From SIG636 sp045604285 (GTDB lineage Bacteria; Bacillota; Clostridia; Oscillospirales; CAG-382), in NCBI GenBank assembly GCA_045604285.1, contig JAZUNS010000182.1, forward strand, positions 1-21,751: 21,751 nt of DNA. The letters run 5' to 3'. Below the pieces are notes generated by a model that was given only the letters and a program-made list of their open reading frames with translations, made no database searches and was not told where the DNA came from. A program made the translations under genes and the position numbers. This document shows positions 6,141 through 12,864 of the stretch, in pieces. Each line of letters starts with the position of its first letter. The stretch's first letter is position 1.

Positions 6141-8768
6141 CTATTTGCCAAGCTTTCTTTGTATAAGCTTAACTATTTCCATAATGGGCAGTATGGTAAC
6201 TGCAAGACCCATTGCTATAAAATACTCGGTAACGGTAATATCAGCAAAGCTGAATGCTTTCTGCATTGTGAAAACAACCAAGGTCGTAAGGGCAAGGGAA
6301 ATTGCCATTGCACCCCACAAAACCATGTTGTGGCCCTTAATGCTGAACACGCTCTTCCTTCTGGAGCGCATATTAAAGGAGTGGACGATCTCTACCATAG
6401 ACAGGGTTAAAAACGCCATTGTAACGCCTTGGTCGCTGTTTCCAAAGCCCCATGCGTCATATTCCATATAGTGACCTATAAGGAAAGAGGTAATGGTCAA
6501 TGCAGCAACTATAAATCCCTGGAATACTACGTCAAAGCCCATGCCGCCTGCAAATATGCCGTCGTTGGCGTTACGGGGCTTACGGCGCATAATATCGCCT
6601 TCAGCCTTTTCCATGCCCAGCGCCAAAGCGGGGATAGAGTCGGTAACCAGGTTTATCCACAAAAGGTGGGGAGCTTTCAATACGGTAAAGCCAAGCAGGG
6701 TAGCGGTAAATATTGCAAACACCTCTGCAAGGTTGGAGGAAAGCAAATACTGTATAGCCTTACGGATGTTGTCATAAATGCGCCTGCCTTCTTCTACGGC
6801 AGAAACTATTGTGGCAAAGTTATCGTCGGCAAGAACCATGTCGGCAACGTTCTTGGTAACGTCGGTGCCGGTTATACCCATGCCCACGCCGATATCGGCG
6901 TTTTTAATGGAGGGAGCGTCGTTAACGCCGTCACCGGTCATTGCCGTAATACAGCCCTTTGCTTTCCAGGCTTTAACTATACGCACCTTATGCTCGGGCT
7001 GAACACGGGCGTAAACGGAAAACTTTTCAATATTTTCGTTAAGATATTCTTCAGAAAACTCGTTAAGCTCGGCACCGGTTATTGCGCCGGACTCATCCTC
7101 AAGTATACCAAGCTGTTTTGCTATGGCTACGGCGGTATCCTTGTGGTCGCCGGTTATCATAATGGGGCGTATACCTGCGCCTCTGCATTCAACTATTGCA
7201 TCCTTAACCTCAGGACGGATAGGGTCTATCATACCGGAAAGCCCAACGTAGCAAAGGTCGTTTTCCAATCCTTCGGGGGAATACTCTGCAGGCTCTTCCT
7301 TCCAAAGCTTCATGGCACCGCAAAGCACGCGAAGCGCCTTGTCTGCCATACCTTTGTTTGCCGCAAGTATGTTGCCTTTTATCTCGTCAGTCATGGGTGT
7401 GATTTTGCCGCCTATAAACGCATGGGTACAAAGCTTCAACACCTCGTCGGGCGCACCCTTGGTATACTGTACAATCTGACCGTTTTCAGTCTTGTGAACG
7501 GTGGACATCATTTTACGCATGGAATCAAAGGGCGCCTCGCCAATTCTGGGGAACAGCTTTGTCTGCTCGTCCTTAGGCAGGCCCGCTTTGGTGGCTGCGT
7601 TAACAAGGGCGCATTCGGTAGGCTCGCCTACTGCATCTCCGTCCTCACCCTGGGTGGCGTCACTGCAAAGGGACATGGCGTTTGCCAACAAGGCTCCATC
7701 CTCGGTATAGGTTTCAACCACGGTCATTTTGTTTTGGGTAAGGGTACCCGTCTTGTCGGAACAGATTATCTGGGTACAGCCCAGGGTCTCAACTGCGGTA
7801 AGTCTGCGTATAACTGCCTTGCGCTTGGACATATTGGTAACGCCTATGGCAAGCACTATGGTAACCACTGCGGCAAGTCCTTCGGGTATAGCGGCAACTG
7901 CAAGGCTTATTGCTACCATAAAGGTGTTAAGTATAACGTCTCTGTTAACTGCGTCGGCACGCAAAAGCTCTATGGCAAAAATAACTGCGCATATCACAAG
8001 CACCAATACGGTAAGAACCTTACTAAGCTGGGAAAGCTTCTTTTGCAAAGGTGTTTCGCCATCCTCGGCAACGGTAAGTGCATCTGCAATCTTACCCATC
8101 TCGGTTTCCATGCCTGTGGCAACAACTACAGCTTTACCTCTGCCGTAAACCACGGTGCTGCCCATGTAAAGCATGTTTTTGCGGTCGCCCAAGGGAACGT
8201 CGGCACCTTCGCCTGCCTTAAGCACCTCTTCCTGCTTATTAACCGGGACAGACTCACCCGTAAGGGCAGCTTCCTCAACCTTCATGCTGGCACACTCTAT
8301 AATTCTTGCATCGGCAGGGACAGAGTCACCCGCTTCAAGCACGATAACGTCACCGGGCACCAGGCTGTCGCTGGGAACGGTAATGATTCTGCCGTCACGT
8401 ATTACCTTAGAGGTTGCCGCAGCTATCTCCTGCAAAGCGGCAATTGCTTGCTCTGCCTTGCTTTCCTGAACAACACCTAAAACAGAGTTTATCAACACAA
8501 CCGCAAGAATTATTATAACGTCAAACGGGGTTTCGCGTTCGATAATCGCAACTGCTCCGGATATCGCTGCCGCAACCAGCAGAATAATTATCATGGGGTC
8601 GGCAAGCTCACCAAGAAAACGCCTGATGATAGATACCTTTTTACCTTCTTTAAGCTTGTTGGGGCCAACCTTTTCAAGCCTTTTTTGTGCCTCTTCCTTG
8701 CTAAGGCCGTTTTCGTTTGTTGCTTGCTCTGCCAAAACTTCAGCAGAAGAGCGCAAATACTCTTTCAA
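6141..8768 (-). CDS. Cation-translocating P-type ATPase, Ca2+/Mn2+ type (P2A, SERCA/PMCA-like)
   Basis: This 875-aa efflux pump has the complete P2-type layout. An N-terminal cation-ATPase domain is followed by M1-M2, an actuator domain with TGES (170-173), and M4 with IPEGL (294-298). The phosphorylation loop is DKTGTLT (338-344), with KGAP (about 437-440) in the nucleotide domain and TGDGVNDAP (611-619) in the hinge; M5-M10 follow. Calcium-site residues of SERCA have counterparts: Glu in PEGL, Asn and Glu in SSNLAEVF (about 679 and 682), Asn and Asp in NLVTDS (about 706 and 710). The start is TTG 8768, 8 nt after GGAGG; no in-frame ATG is nearby. The leader carries a yybP-ykoY Mn2+ riboswitch, which points to Mn2+ (with or without Ca2+) export under manganese excess. 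Confidence 0.95.
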   Translation of the reverse strand: MKEYLRSSAEVLAEQATNENGLSKEEAQKRLEKVGPNKLKEGKKVSIIRRFLGELADPMIIILLVAAAISGAVAIIERETPFDVIIILAVVLINSVLGVVQESKAEQAIAALQEIAAATSKVIRDGRIITVPSDSLVPGDVIVLEAGDSVPADARIIECASMKVEEAALTGESVPVNKQEEVLKAGEGADVPLGDRKNMLYMGSTVVYGRGKAVVVATGMETEMGKIADALTVAEDGETPLQKKLSQLSKVLTVLVLVICAVIFAIELLRADAVNRDVILNTFMVAISLAVAAIPEGLAAVVTIVLAIGVTNMSKRKAVIRRLTAVETLGCTQIICSDKTGTLTQNKMTVVETYTEDGALLANAMSLCSDATQGEDGDAVGEPTECALVNAATKAGLPKDEQTKLFPRIGEAPFDSMRKMMSTVHKTENGQIVQYTKGAPDEVLKLCTHAFIGGKITPMTDEIKGNILAANKGMADKALRVLCGAMKLWKEEPAEYSPEGLENDLCYVGLSGMIDPIRPEVKDAIVECRGAGIRPIMITGDHKDTAVAIAKQLGILEDESGAITGAELNEFSEEYLNENIEKFSVYARVQPEHKVRIVKAWKAKGCITAMTGDGVNDAPSIKNADIGVGMGITGTDVTKNVADMVLADDNFATIVSAVEEGRRIYDNIRKAIQYLLSSNLAEVFAIFTATLLGFTVLKAPHLLWINLVTDSIPALALGMEKAEGDIMRRKPRNANDGIFAGGMGFDVVFQGFIVAALTITSFLIGHYMEYDAWGFGNSDQGVTMAFLTLSMVEIVHSFNMRSRRKSVFSIKGHNMVLWGAMAISLALTTLVVFTMQKAFSFADITVTEYFIAMGLAVTILPIMEIVKLIQRKLGK

Positions 8769-8796
8769 AAAACATTCCTCCTTGATAAAAAAAGCC

Positions 8797-8818
8797 CATA
8801 TACAGAGGACTGTATATG
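8797..8818 (-). terminator. Riboswitch-controlled intrinsic terminator before the ATPase gene
   Basis: CATATACAG (8818-8810 as read on the minus strand) pairs with CTGTATATG (8805-8797) over 9 bp with a TCCT loop. GGC and seven T residues follow. Its 5' arm overlaps the 3' strand of riboswitch stem P1 (8820-8813), so terminator and aptamer exclude one another. The ATPase ribosome site lies directly downstream. Confidence 0.88.
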
Positions 8819-8906
8819 AGTCTCATTCTTTACGGACAGACCAGGCATAGCCTTGATGTTGATCTGTCCCGCACCCACCGGGGATGCGGAATTACTCCCC
8901 CATATA
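8813..8906 (-). promoter_or_regulatory. yybP-ykoY (manganese) riboswitch aptamer
   Basis: Read on the minus strand, stem P1 is TATATGGG (8906-8899) with CTCATATA (8820-8813). It encloses the family signature GGGGAGTA (8900-8893) on one side and GAGAC on the other. P2 is ATTC/GAAT (8892-8889/8828-8825). A G+C-rich hairpin (8889-8869) follows. The last arm (8869-8834) has GGACAGA/TCTGTCC closing an internal loop with ATCAACATC. These positions match what I remember of yybP-ykoY, which binds Mn2+ and often precedes P-type ATPases of this kind. I could not run a covariance search. Because aptamer P1 competes with the terminator, ligand should switch the gene on. Confidence 0.8.
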
Positions 8907-8926
8907 GCGGTCAAACCGCTTATATG
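8901..8926 (-). promoter_or_regulatory. Upstream hairpin that can capture the 5' strand of riboswitch P1
   Basis: CATATAAGCGGT-TTG-ACCGCTATATG is a long inverted repeat with one bulged base, just 5' of the aptamer. Its 3' arm contains the TATATG that also forms P1. It may delay or compete with aptamer folding during transcription. The pairing is plain in the sequence; the role is inferred. Confidence 0.55.
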
Positions 8927-8944
8927 TGTACTTTTATTTACCAA

Positions 8945-8973
8945 ATTGTACCACAATGCAAAGCTTTTGTCAA
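8945..8973 (-). promoter_or_regulatory. Promoter of the riboswitch-ATPase unit
   Basis: On the minus strand TTGACA (8973-8968), 17 bp, TACAAT (8950-8945). Transcription would start near 8938, placing the whole upstream hairpin, aptamer and terminator inside a leader of about 170 nt. Confidence 0.88.
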
Positions 8974-9013
8974 TAGAAATTTCTTTGCTAAATTTTAGTT
9001 TTTCGGCTAAAAA

Positions 9014-9042
9014 TTGACAAAAGCGCATAAAGTTCATAAATA
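9014..9042 (+). promoter_or_regulatory. Candidate promoter 1 of the CNNM-PiT-DUF47 operon
   Basis: TTGACA (9014-9019), 17 bp, TAAATA (9037-9042). It is divergent from the ATPase promoter, with the two -35 boxes about 40 bp apart. Confidence 0.6.
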
Positions 9043-9052
9043 AGAAACATAT

Positions 9053-9081
9053 TTTTAATTTACTATTATAAAATGTATAAT
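9053..9081 (+). promoter_or_regulatory. Candidate promoter 2 of the CNNM-PiT-DUF47 operon
   Basis: TTTTAA (9053-9058), 17 bp, TATAAT (9076-9081), with a second overlapping TATAAT at 9081-9086. The -35 box is weak. Either candidate leaves a leader of more than 200 nt before the gene. Confidence 0.5.
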
Positions 9082-9090
9082 ATAATGTCA

Positions 9091-9290
9091 TCAAATATGA
9101 GAAAAAGGAGAGTTTTTGATTTATGAGCGACAGTGACCCCGGGGCGGGCAACTTATGCTTTATTAGCGGCAACCTTAAAAGGGTTGCAAACCGATTGTGC
9201 CTATGCAGGCAAGTAATACTCCGTGCCTATGATTGATACCGGTGCGCAAGCAGCGCTTTATTAACGTAGGTGAATTTATTTATATATAAC
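9091..9290 (+). promoter_or_regulatory. Unidentified, probably structured leader RNA upstream of the CNNM gene
   Basis: About 200 nt between the promoter and the ribosome site carry clear local structure and are richer in G+C than the AT-rich flanks. Elements seen: a CCCCGGGG palindrome (9137-9144); GCAACC/GGTTGC (9169-9174/9182-9187); TGCCT/AGGCA (about 9198-9211); GCGC/GCGC (9244-9256). Direct repeats are GTGCCTATG (9197-9205 and 9223-9231) and GCTTTATTARCG (9157-9168 and 9255-9266). ATCAAA and TTTGAT (about 9090-9120) can enclose a purine-rich start. I compared it from memory with M-box, yybP-ykoY, NiCo, fluoride, ydaO, TPP and cobalamin signatures and found no match. No terminator hairpin is present, so control, if any, would act on translation. 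Confidence 0.45.
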
Positions 9291-9310
9291 GGAGGATTTT
9301 ATTTTACTGT

Positions 9311-10648
9311 ATGGATACGTTTTTACCATTATTGTTACAATTTATTCTTATTGCGCTGAATGCTGTTTTTGCTTGTGCCGAAATAGCAATACTTTCAGTT
9401 AACGAGGCTAAGATTGCACAGCTTAAAGAAAAAGGCGATAAGCGTGCAAGAAGACTTGAAAAGCTGACGGAAGAGCCTGCAAAATTCCTTGCAACCATCC
9501 AGGTTGCAATAACCCTGGCAGGCTTTTTGGGAAGTGCGTTTGCAGCTGACAACTTTGCCGATGACCTTGTGGGTCTTGTGCAGGGCTGGGGCGTTACCCT
9601 GGACGTTGACGTGCTTCGCAGTATAGCGGTAATAGTTATTACCCTTGTTCTTTCTTTTGTAACCCTTGTTTTCGGTGAGCTTGTACCTAAGAGGGTGGCT
9701 ATGAAAAAGGCAGAAAAGCTTGCACTTGCCATGTCCGCCATGCTTAGATTTGTGTCAAAGCTTTTTGCACCCGTAGTTTGGTTGCTTACGGTTTCCACCA
9801 ACGGCGTTCTCAGATTGATGGGCATAGACCCCAAGGATGCTGAAGAAACCGTTAGCGAGGACGATATAAAGCTTATGGTTGACGAAAGCACAAGAAAAGG
9901 CATTATAGACAGCGAAGAGAAAGAGATAATACATAATCTGTTTGAATTTGACGACCTTGCCCTTAGCGAGTTTGCCACCCATAGAACGGACGTGGCAATC
10001 CTTTGGGAGCAGGACGACGTTTCGGAATGGGATGAGATAATTATAGAGCATCGCCATTCCTACTATCCTCTTTGCGGCGAAACCGCAGACGAAATTAAAG
10101 GCGTGCTTTGTGCAAAGGATTACTTTGCTATAAAGAACAAAACCAAGGAAGAGGTAATGGAAAAAGCCGTGCGTCCCGCCCATTTCGTACCGGAAGGTAT
10201 GCGTGCCGACGTTTTGTTCAAGCAGATGAAAAAGATACGCAATCACTTTGCCGTGGTGCTTGATGAGTACGGCGGATTTGCAGGCATAGTCACCATGAAC
10301 GACCTGCTTGCGCAAATAATGGGTGATTTTGACGACAGCGAGGACGAAGAGGACATGGTGCCCGATATCGTTCAGGTGTCCGAAGATACCTGGCAGGTAA
10401 GGGGCGGCGCCATGCTTGATGAGTTAGCCGAAGTATTGGGGGTTGAGTTTCCCGAGGATGATTACGATACTCTCGGCGGCTACACCTTTGCACTTTACGG
10501 CGGCATTCCCGAAGACGGTTCTACCTTTACCGTTGAGGATGACAGCATAATCATCAAGGGCGAAAAGGTTGATAACCACCGTCTTGAGATGGCAACTGTT
10601 ATAAAAAAGGTAAAAGAAGAAAACAGCGAGGAAGAGAACGAGGATTGA
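9311..10648 (+). CDS. CNNM/CorC (HlyC) family transporter: DUF21, CBS pair and CorC_HlyC domain
   Basis: Family members are membrane proteins implicated in Mg2+/Co2+ or other divalent-cation extrusion. The 445-aa protein has a DUF21 membrane domain (about 1-190) with family motifs ITLAGFLGSAFAADNFA (about 67-83) and GELVPKRVAMKKAEKLAL (about 122-139). Two CBS domains follow (about 220-340; the second includes FAVVLDEYGGFAGIVTMNDLL), and then a CorC_HlyC domain (about 355-430, LGGYTFALYGGIPEDG). The tail is acidic. ATG 9311 is the only plausible start, yet it lies 15 nt after GGAGG (9291-9295), an unusually wide gap. First gene of an operon with PiT and DUF47, behind the long unexplained leader. 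The transported ion cannot be told from sequence. Confidence 0.93.
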   Translation: MDTFLPLLLQFILIALNAVFACAEIAILSVNEAKIAQLKEKGDKRARRLEKLTEEPAKFLATIQVAITLAGFLGSAFAADNFADDLVGLVQGWGVTLDVDVLRSIAVIVITLVLSFVTLVFGELVPKRVAMKKAEKLALAMSAMLRFVSKLFAPVVWLLTVSTNGVLRLMGIDPKDAEETVSEDDIKLMVDESTRKGIIDSEEKEIIHNLFEFDDLALSEFATHRTDVAILWEQDDVSEWDEIIIEHRHSYYPLCGETADEIKGVLCAKDYFAIKNKTKEEVMEKAVRPAHFVPEGMRADVLFKQMKKIRNHFAVVLDEYGGFAGIVTMNDLLAQIMGDFDDSEDEEDMVPDIVQVSEDTWQVRGGAMLDELAEVLGVEFPEDDYDTLGGYTFALYGGIPEDGSTFTVEDDSIIIKGEKVDNHRLEMATVIKKVKEENSEEENED

Positions 10649-10697
10649 TTCTCCTCTCTCCCTAATTAAACGCAGTATAAACTTACGGAGGATGACT

Positions 10698-11789
10698 ATG
10701 GGCAATATTGGAGCTTGGCTGGGAAACCTTGTTTCTCCCGATGCCATGAAATTTGCTGAATTTTTGCCTTTGCTGAAGGAACCTGTGGTTACCATAGTTG
10801 TTGTTCTTACTCTCGGCGTTATACTTGTAAACGGATGGACGGATGCACCTAACGCTATAGCAACCTGTGTTTCCACCCGTTCAATGAAGCCGAGGGCGGC
10901 AATAATAATGGCTGCCGTGTTCAATTTCCTTGGCGTTTTTGTTATGACCCTTGTATCCAGCAAGGTTGCGGCAACAATCAGCAACATGGTAAATTTTGAG
11001 GGTGATACAAGGTCTGCTACTTTGGCACTTTGTGCGGCGATGTTTGCCATAGTTGTTTGGGCAACGGCAGCTTGGGCGTTTGGTATTCCCACCAGCGAAA
11101 GCCACGCACTTATAGCGGGTATTTCCGGTGCGGCAATAGCAATGCAGGGCGGTATAAGCGGCATTAACGGTGGGGAATGGCTTAAGGTCATCTACGGCCT
11201 CGGCCTTTCATCCGTGCTTGGCTTCGGCAGCGGCTTTGTTATGACAAAGCTGATTGAAGCTATCTGCAGACGTATGGACAGAGTAAAGACGGTTAAGTTC
11301 TTTAAGGGCGCTCAGATAGCGGGCGGTGCTTCCATGGCGTTTATGCACGGCGCCCAGGACGGTCAAAAGTTTATGGGCATATTCCTTTTGGGTATCAGCC
11401 TTGCCAGCGGCAACGGCAACGCCGGTACTTTTGAAATTCCCTTGTGGCTTATGATACTTTGCTCTGTAGTTATGGCGCTTGGTACTTCTATCGGCGGCTA
11501 TAAGATAATCAAATCCGTAGGCATGGATATGGTTAAGCTTGAGACTTATCAGGGCTTTGCAGCAGATATGGGCGGCGCCTTCTGTTTGCTTTTGGCGTCT
11601 CTTACGGGCATACCCGTCAGCACTACTCACACCAAAACCACCGCAATTATGGGCGTTGGTGCTTCCAAGCGACTTTCAGCCATCAACTGGGCAGTTGTTA
11701 AGGAAATGATATTGGCTTGGGTGCTTACGTTCCCCGGCTGCGGTCTGTTAGGCTACTTGATGGTTATTTTGTTTGAAAAGCTCTTTTAG
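10698..11789 (+). CDS. Inorganic phosphate transporter, PiT family
   Basis: PiT proteins carry phosphate, often as a metal-phosphate complex, by symport with H+ or Na+. The 363-aa protein has about ten membrane segments and the two inverted family motifs. The first is NGWTDAPNAIATCVSTRSM (about 45-63), with Trp-Thr where GAND is usual, and GIPTSESHALIAGISGAA after it. The second is DGQKFMGIF, then TGIPVSTTHTKTTAIMGVG near the C-terminus. ATG 10698 is used: GGAGG (10687-10691) is 6 nt before it, while the upstream ATG at 10692 touches that ribosome site. It lies 49 nt after the CNNM stop; the DUF47 ribosome site overlaps its own end. Confidence 0.94.
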   Translation: MGNIGAWLGNLVSPDAMKFAEFLPLLKEPVVTIVVVLTLGVILVNGWTDAPNAIATCVSTRSMKPRAAIIMAAVFNFLGVFVMTLVSSKVAATISNMVNFEGDTRSATLALCAAMFAIVVWATAAWAFGIPTSESHALIAGISGAAIAMQGGISGINGGEWLKVIYGLGLSSVLGFGSGFVMTKLIEAICRRMDRVKTVKFFKGAQIAGGASMAFMHGAQDGQKFMGIFLLGISLASGNGNAGTFEIPLWLMILCSVVMALGTSIGGYKIIKSVGMDMVKLETYQGFAADMGGAFCLLLASLTGIPVSTTHTKTTAIMGVGASKRLSAINWAVVKEMILAWVLTFPGCGLLGYLMVILFEKLF

Positions 11790-11801
11790 GAGGATTTGAA
11801 T

Positions 11802-12425
11802 ATGGCTAAGAAAAACGATTTTAATTATTTTGATTATTTCTGCACAACCGCAGATCGTATCTGCGTTGCTGCCAAGCTTTTGAACGACTCTGTCAGCAGT
11901 TACGATAAGAATACGTTTAAGTCCAAGATGGATGAGATGCACGCCTTGGAGAACGAGGCTGATATGGCAAAGCATGAAATGACCAAGTGCCTCATGCATG
12001 AGTTCCTTCCTCCTATTGAAAGAGAAGACATTATCGAGCTTGGTACAAAGCTTGACGATATAATGGATACCCTGGACGATGCTATGCGTTGCATGTATCT
12101 TTATGACGTTAGCGAGATTCGTGACGGTGCCCTTCGCTTTTGCGAGCTTATAGAAAAATGCTCTAAAGCGTTAAAAGAAACGATGGTAGAGTTCAGAAAC
12201 TTCAAGGCATCCAAGTATATAAAAGAAAAGCTCGTTGAAGTAAATACCCTTGAAAGTGAGGGTGACGCCCTCCATGCAGAGCTTACACGCGATCTTTTCG
12301 TGAATGAAAAAGATACTCGCGCCCTTATCATCTGGACTAACGTTTACGAAGATTTGGAAAGCTGCCTTGACGATTGTGAAGACGCCGCAGATATTATTGA
12401 AGGCGTTATAATGAAAAACACTTAA
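11802..12425 (+). CDS. DUF47 / PhoU-like PiT accessory protein
   Basis: This 207-aa, all-helical soluble protein has heptad-rich charged helices throughout. Conserved features include ENEAD..KHE (about 48-56), LPPIEREDIIELGTKLDDIMDTLDD (about 66-90) and LESEGDALH (about 148-156). DUF47 proteins are PhoU-like metal-binding helical proteins found beside PiT transporters, where they control transporter activity. ATG 11802 lies 8 nt after AGGAGG (11788-11793). That Shine-Dalgarno covers the TAG of the PiT gene, so translation is very likely coupled. A frame from TTG 11796 would start too close to it. Confidence 0.93.
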   Translation: MAKKNDFNYFDYFCTTADRICVAAKLLNDSVSSYDKNTFKSKMDEMHALENEADMAKHEMTKCLMHEFLPPIEREDIIELGTKLDDIMDTLDDAMRCMYLYDVSEIRDGALRFCELIEKCSKALKETMVEFRNFKASKYIKEKLVEVNTLESEGDALHAELTRDLFVNEKDTRALIIWTNVYEDLESCLDDCEDAADIIEGVIMKNT

Positions 12426-12431
12426 ACAACG

Positions 12432-12462
12432 AAAAAAGCAGTTGCAATGCAACAGCTTTTTA
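12432..12462. terminator. Bidirectional terminator between DUF47 and the murC unit
   Basis: AAAAAGC-A-GTTGC (about 12432-12444) pairs with GCAAC-A-GCTTTTT across one A/A mismatch and a 3-nt loop. The T-run on the plus strand is CTTTTTATT; on the minus strand it is CTTTTTTCG. It serves both convergent units. Confidence 0.82.
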
Positions 12463-12489
12463 TTATAAGTTTTATAAGTTTTATAAGTT
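12463..12489. repeat. Three perfect tandem copies of a 9-bp unit (TTATAAGTT)
   Basis: Units occupy 12463-12471, 12472-12480 and 12481-12489. The array lies between the terminator and the stop codon of the minus-strand gene at 12488, overlapping that stop by two bases. It looks like slippage in an AT-rich 3' region. Confidence 0.85.
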
Positions 12490-12862
12490 ACAGTGCGGCA
12501 AAACCGCTTTTTTCAAAAGCTATCAGCTCTTTGCCAAAGGCTTTAAGCTCCTTAAGGGTAAATTCGTAATAATTAAACCTATTGTCGCAGGGGACGTTAT
12601 AAAGCGGGTGAGTAGATACAAATTCAAACCTAAGCAAGGGTCTGCCTCTGAAAAGCTTGCGCTTGGCATAAACCGTAAGCCCTGCCTCCTCAGCTTTAAA
12701 ATTAAAGCTGCGCCTAAACCTCCACCCTAACCATATAAGGGATTTGCCAAGCCGTTTAAGGTCGGCGGCGTTAAGCTTAAGCTCCACCTTTTCCTCCCAC
12801 TCTCCGCTAAGATAAAGCTCGGTACGGTCATCCTTTTGCTTAAAAAACACTCTATGCTTCAT
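12488..12862 (-). CDS. Small basic protein downstream of murC (hypothetical)
   Basis: The protein is 124 aa with no signal peptide or membrane helix. It is rich in Lys/Arg, with aromatic clusters (LIWLGWRFRRSFNF about 42-55; RFNYYEF about 94-100). It alternates hydrophobic and charged residues like a beta-rich fold and ends in a short helix. I do not recognise a family. It begins 2 nt after the murC stop (TAG 12867-12865, then CC, ATG 12862) and has no usable Shine-Dalgarno, so its translation probably depends on ribosomes finishing murC. The tight coupling suggests co-expression with cell-wall precursor synthesis but does not show function. Confidence 0.7.
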   Translation of the reverse strand: MKHRVFFKQKDDRTELYLSGEWEEKVELKLNAADLKRLGKSLIWLGWRFRRSFNFKAEEAGLTVYAKRKLFRGRPLLRFEFVSTHPLYNVPCDNRFNYYEFTLKELKAFGKELIAFEKSGFAAL

Positions 12863-12864
12863 GG

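Noticed and set aside
5894..6151. 85-codon minus-strand open frame across the intergenic repeat element
   Set aside because: It runs through the right palindrome and the terminator-like hairpin, overlaps the ATPase stop region, and has no Shine-Dalgarno. It is a by-product of the repeat.
6429..8480. 683-codon plus-strand frame opposite the P-type ATPase
   Set aside because: It is a shadow frame of the ATPase gene, rich in Cys, His, Tyr and Gly as expected from antisense reading, with no start signals.
9123..9236. 37-residue frame in the leader of the CNNM gene (possible leader peptide)
   Set aside because: Its ATG is 12 nt from the nearest GGAG, the composition is unremarkable, there is no run of regulatory codons, and it spans the hairpins of the presumed structured RNA. 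I cannot support translation, though it is not excluded.
9091..9300. M-box, TPP, fluoride, NiCo or c-di-AMP riboswitch in the CNNM leader
   Set aside because: Only isolated fragments look alike (for example CGTAGGTGAA near 9265). The ordered conserved blocks of each class are missing.
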